DNA of 64,000 nucleotides from Mycolicibacterium porcinum. Its GTDB lineage: Bacteria > Actinomycetota > Actinomycetes > Mycobacteriales > Mycobacteriaceae. Location: contig MVIG01000022.1 in the NCBI GenBank assembly GCA_002086835.1, forward strand, positions 22,125-86,124, in the 5' to 3' direction. The position numbers and the translations under genes were made by a program. Positions 61,486 to 64,000 of this stretch are shown piece by piece. Position 1 is the first letter of the stretch. Each line of letters starts with the position of its first letter. The notes under the pieces are model-generated. The model was given only the letters and a program-made list of their open reading frames with translations. It was not told the origin of the DNA and made no database searches.

Positions 61486-62814
61486 TCACTCGAAGGTCGC
61501 GGGCAGTTCGAAGTCGGCGAAGGTACCTCGTACCACTTCGGCAAGGTCCGTTCGGGTGTTGAGCCCACCGATGGTCCACGCGGTCACGGTGAGGAATATC
61601 CGGCCGTGGGCACGCCCCGAAGCCAGATAGAGCAGTCCCCCAAGGCTTTCCAGTACTCCCGGCGTGATTCCGGGTTCAACCAGGCGGAACGACACGTAGT
61701 CGGCGTCGGTACCGTCGGGTCGGTTCAGCGCTTCGGGCAACTCGCCGAGATTCGAACAGCCGATGGGACTGCCGACCTTCAGCACCATGCGTTCCAGCCG
61801 GCGCACCGCGACCTTCGGCACATACGGAGTCAAGGGCAGTGGCGCCAGGTTGGCGTCCGGCGCGGTGCCCAGCTCGGTCAGCACCCGCTTGAGCTCGGCT
61901 CGGATGTCTGTGAGGTCGACGACGGCCTTGGCCGGATCTACGACCGCGGTGACGGTGTTCAGGGCATTGGCTCGGGTATCACCCTCGGTGCGATCGCTGA
62001 CGGGGTATGACAGCATCGCCTGCCCGTCGGCATCGACCCGGCCGAGCCGTTGGCCGAGCCGGGCAGCGAATCCGGCGAACAATGAATTACTTGTTCCCCC
62101 AAGACTTTCTACGCGCGCATCCCAGTGCTCCAGATCGACCCAGGCGGTGACGGTCGGCGGAATGACGGGTTCGAGGGCGCCCGGCCGGGTCGCCGGTGCG
62201 GCCGACTTGGCAGATGCCGCCAGATCATCGCTTTGTTCGCGGGCAACCCGTGCAGTGGCGAGTACCGCTCGTCCCACCTCGGGTAAGTCTCGGATCGCAC
62301 GTCGGAGATCTCGCAGCAGCACCTGCTTTCGTGTGGCCGATCCCGGCTCCGGATACCCCAGATCCCGCCGGATTCCCTCGGCGGCTTCGCTGATCGACAA
62401 CGTCAGGCCCAAGGCGTCGGCGACCGAGTGCGACACCACCAAGCTGACGGCGTCTCCCCCGTCGGACAGTGGCAGAACGCCCAGGTGCCAGGCGGGTCCA
62501 TGTTCGGGATCGATGGGAACGACGATGCGGTCGTCAGCCCAGGTGGCGATCTCGGCGCGCGGGCGCTCCGCGGCCGCGACGGCGATGTCAGCGGGACCAG
62601 GCCAGGCAATCCAGCGATGCCGGCCGAACGGCAGCGGCGAACACTCGATACGCCGTCCCAGCAATCCGTGCCCCAGATTGCGGTGGAATCGCCGTAACCC
62701 GGCGATGTCTACCCCGTCGCGATAGATCCAGGTGAACTGCATGATCGGCGCGCGGCCGAGCGCCCGCAGCCCGAGGAATGACCCCTGATCCATGTACGTG
62801 AGGGTGTTGTCCAC
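61486..62814 (-). CDS. Condensation-fold (Pap/WS-DGAT-like) acyltransferase
   Basis: 442 residues. YMDQGSFLGLRALGRAPIMQ opens the protein, and the acyltransferase motif HxxxD is H129-S-V-A-D133 (VVSHSVADALGL). A later LPLTPYVPKVAVRRLERMVL and the FLTVTAW-type region belong to the second half of the condensation fold. Relatives acylate trehalose or other glycolipid cores in mycobacteria. The GTG at 62814 is chosen (an ATG at 62793 is possible) since the longer frame upstream overlaps the divergent GAP gene. It converges with mmpL, 12 bases apart. Confidence 0.8.
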   Translation of the reverse strand: MDNTLTYMDQGSFLGLRALGRAPIMQFTWIYRDGVDIAGLRRFHRNLGHGLLGRRIECSPLPFGRHRWIAWPGPADIAVAAAERPRAEIATWADDRIVVPIDPEHGPAWHLGVLPLSDGGDAVSLVVSHSVADALGLTLSISEAAEGIRRDLGYPEPGSATRKQVLLRDLRRAIRDLPEVGRAVLATARVAREQSDDLAASAKSAAPATRPGALEPVIPPTVTAWVDLEHWDARVESLGGTSNSLFAGFAARLGQRLGRVDADGQAMLSYPVSDRTEGDTRANALNTVTAVVDPAKAVVDLTDIRAELKRVLTELGTAPDANLAPLPLTPYVPKVAVRRLERMVLKVGSPIGCSNLGELPEALNRPDGTDADYVSFRLVEPGITPGVLESLGGLLYLASGRAHGRIFLTVTAWTIGGLNTRTDLAEVVRGTFADFELPATFE

Positions 62815-62898
62815 GTCGGCATGGTAGATCGTGGCAGACCCCGGCGGACCGGGCGCTGTGGCGGTCCCGACGCGGGCCACCGCCACTCGTGTTTCGAG

Positions 62899-62911
62899 TA
62901 AGGTCCGATTT
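62899..62911 (+). promoter_or_regulatory. Candidate leaderless promoter of the GAP-family gene
   Basis: TAAGGT at 62899-62904 is followed by seven bases and the GTG at 62912. The 97-base gap to the divergent acyltransferase start would hold both promoters. Confidence 0.4.
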
Positions 62912-63577
62912 GTGTGGATCACCGTGCTGGGCCTTGCCATCGCGGTGAACTTCGAGCCGATCCGGCTGGGCCTGATCACACTGGCGCTGGGCAGGCCGAG
63001 GCCGGCATTGCAGCTGATGGCTTTCCTGTCCGGCAGCTTTCTCATGAGCATCACCGCGGGCCTGATTGTGTTATTCGTGGTGCGGCCCGGAATGCTCGGC
63101 GCTCCCCAGTTCAGCACGGCAAAGATCCAGATCGCCTTCGGCGTACTCGCGGTAGTGGCGGCGGTCGTGCTGGCCAGTAAAAAGACCCTCGGCGCACCGC
63201 GCCCGGACCAGCCTCGAACCGTCACGTTCGTGACGTCGAAGGTCAAGAATCTGGCAGGGGGCAGTTCACCCTGGCTCTCGGGAGCGATGGGCTTGACGAT
63301 CGCCCTGCCGTCCATCGACTACCTGGCCCTGCTGGTCCTGATCGCCACGTCCGGGGCCGCACCGTCGCTCCAGGTCGGCTTGCTCGTCACCTTTGTCGCA
63401 GTGGCGAATGCCGTGGTGGCCATTCCCATCGCCAGTTTCCTGGTGGCGCCCGCCGCGACCCGGGCCCGACTGGAGGCGATGCGCGCGTGGGTCCACACCC
63501 GCACTCGTCGCGACGTAGCGTTGATTCTGACAGTCGCCGGTACGGCATTGGTCGCCCTGGGCGTGGCCGGACTTTGA
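62912..63577 (+). CDS. GAP/SAP-family (sulfolipid/GPL-addressing protein-like) membrane protein
   Basis: 221 residues with about six hydrophobic segments (WITVLGLAIAVNFEPIRLGL, LMSITAGLIVLFVVRPGMLG, VGLLVTFVAVANAVVAIPIA among them) and the conserved cytoplasmic SPWLSGAMGLTIALPSIDYL. This is the layout of the GAP/SAP family (PF11139), whose founding members are needed for glycopeptidolipid or sulfolipid-1 export. The GTG at 62912 is supported by the -10 hexamer. Divergent from the acyltransferase gene and near an mmpL gene, so probably part of one lipid-export set. Confidence 0.82.
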   Translation: MWITVLGLAIAVNFEPIRLGLITLALGRPRPALQLMAFLSGSFLMSITAGLIVLFVVRPGMLGAPQFSTAKIQIAFGVLAVVAAVVLASKKTLGAPRPDQPRTVTFVTSKVKNLAGGSSPWLSGAMGLTIALPSIDYLALLVLIATSGAAPSLQVGLLVTFVAVANAVVAIPIASFLVAPAATRARLEAMRAWVHTRTRRDVALILTVAGTALVALGVAGL

Positions 63578-63627
63578 ACAAGCCAAACCACTATGATCGA
63601 CAGACATTCCAATCGAGGGAGCACTCG

Positions 63628-64000
63628 GTGAATTTCCCGCACGGGCTGCTGAGGGCGGCCGGCGTCGCCACGGTCGGCGCTGCCATGTACGCACTTGCCT
63701 GCGGTATCGCGTCCGCGGATCCCGTTGATCCACAGGCGATCGAGAACGCCGAGAACCGCGACGCACAGAACGACGCACCGATGCTCCAGTGCCCGACATG
63801 CACACCGGAAGTACAGCAATTGCTCGCCCAGGTCGGCCCGATTCCGGAGCCGGGCCCGTGGCCGTCCGACTTGCCGGCGCCGGTCCAGGTGAGCGTTCCG
63901 GTATCAGTCGGCCCGCCGGGGCTTCCGCTGCCGGCCTTGCCCGGTGTCGGGTTGCCAGGGCCTCAATTGCCGTCGCCGCAGGACCTGCCGCCGCCCCCAC
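63628..64000 (+). CDS. Secreted Pro/Gly-rich protein, truncated by the window edge
   Basis: 124 codons are visible, beginning at a GTG with a GAGGGAG ribosome site before it. The N-terminus is a signal peptide (MNFPHGLLRAAGVATVGAAM, then YALACGIASA-DP). The mature part has two cysteines (LQCPTCTPE) and a repetitive Pro/Leu/Gly/Val-rich tract (such as PGLPLPALPGVGLPGPQLP) running off the edge. The pattern is common among exported mycobacterial proteins of unknown role. Confidence 0.75.
   Translation, partial: MNFPHGLLRAAGVATVGAAMYALACGIASADPVDPQAIENAENRDAQNDAPMLQCPTCTPEVQQLLAQVGPIPEPGPWPSDLPAPVQVSVPVSVGPPGLPLPALPGVGLPGPQLPSPQDLPPPP

Noticed and set aside
61480-61489. GTGACGTCAC palindrome between mmpL and the acyltransferase
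   Set aside because: It overlaps the acyltransferase stop codon in a 12-base convergent gap, is short, and does not lie before any start.
62815-63315. N-terminal extension of the acyltransferase frame over the GAP gene
   Set aside because: It is antisense to the GAP-family gene, and the normal protein start is at 62814 or 62793.

Overview
The window is high-GC DNA from a non-tuberculous, probably fast-growing mycobacterium (Mycolicibacterium type). The evidence is its gene order: nearly every housekeeping gene matches, in inverted orientation, the Mycobacterium tuberculosis block Rv1536 (ileS) to Rv1606 (hisI). GTG starts, 1-4 base start/stop overlaps and many apparently leaderless genes also fit. 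No rRNA, tRNA, CRISPR array, IS element or prophage was seen. No gene-free stretch exceeds 300 bases; the longest, upstream of ileS, is filled by a T-box riboswitch.

Layout. 1-2.05 kb: an N6-adenine DNA methyltransferase with an overlapping downstream gene that runs off the window edge, probably a restriction-modification pair inserted beside the his operon. 2.1-8.5 kb: the compact operon hisD-hisC-hisB-hisH-hisA-impA-hisF-hisI. 8.6-9.7 kb: a deazaflavin-dependent oxidoreductase-like protein and a LysE exporter. 9.8-14.1 kb: nadA-nadB-nadC, divergent from an NrtR-type Nudix regulator with a clear operator between them. 14.1-16.8 kb: a lipase, an AraC regulator and a VOC protein. 16.7-23.2 kb: biotin genes bioB-bsaP-DUF2567, a TetR regulator resembling BioQ, an RNA-ligase-like gene and bioA-bioF-bioD, with two identical candidate BioQ operators. 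23.3-31.6 kb: an OatA-like acyltransferase followed by treX-treY-treZ (trehalose from maltodextrin).

31.6-36 kb is the most accessory-looking part: an MFS transporter remnant, a tyrosinase translationally coupled to a His/Cys-rich DUF2182 membrane protein, and a thermolysin-type protease without a signal peptide. 36-41.4 kb: ilvA, an LpqH-like lipoprotein, small proteins, a methyltransferase, an LLM flavin oxidoreductase, and a MerR/PPOX divergent pair around a perfect operator. 41.3-56.4 kb: dnaE1, a TetR gene with its own palindrome, an ECF42-type sigma factor with its DGPF protein, rarD, rluD, lspA, ansA, a secreted protein, dinX, an S4 protein, and ileS under an isoleucine T-box.

56.4-64 kb: a stand-alone half condensation domain, an HTH regulator with a membrane protein, then an MmpL transporter, a condensation-fold (Pap-like) acyltransferase and a GAP/SAP-family protein. 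This last set is the kit used for surface glycolipid assembly and export, but no polyketide synthase or FadD is visible. The window ends in a truncated Pro-rich secreted protein.

The best leads for undescribed biology are the tyrosinase-DUF2182 pair and the MmpL/Pap/GAP set with its neighbouring half condensation domain. Protein names rest on motif recognition and gene order read by eye; no database search was run.
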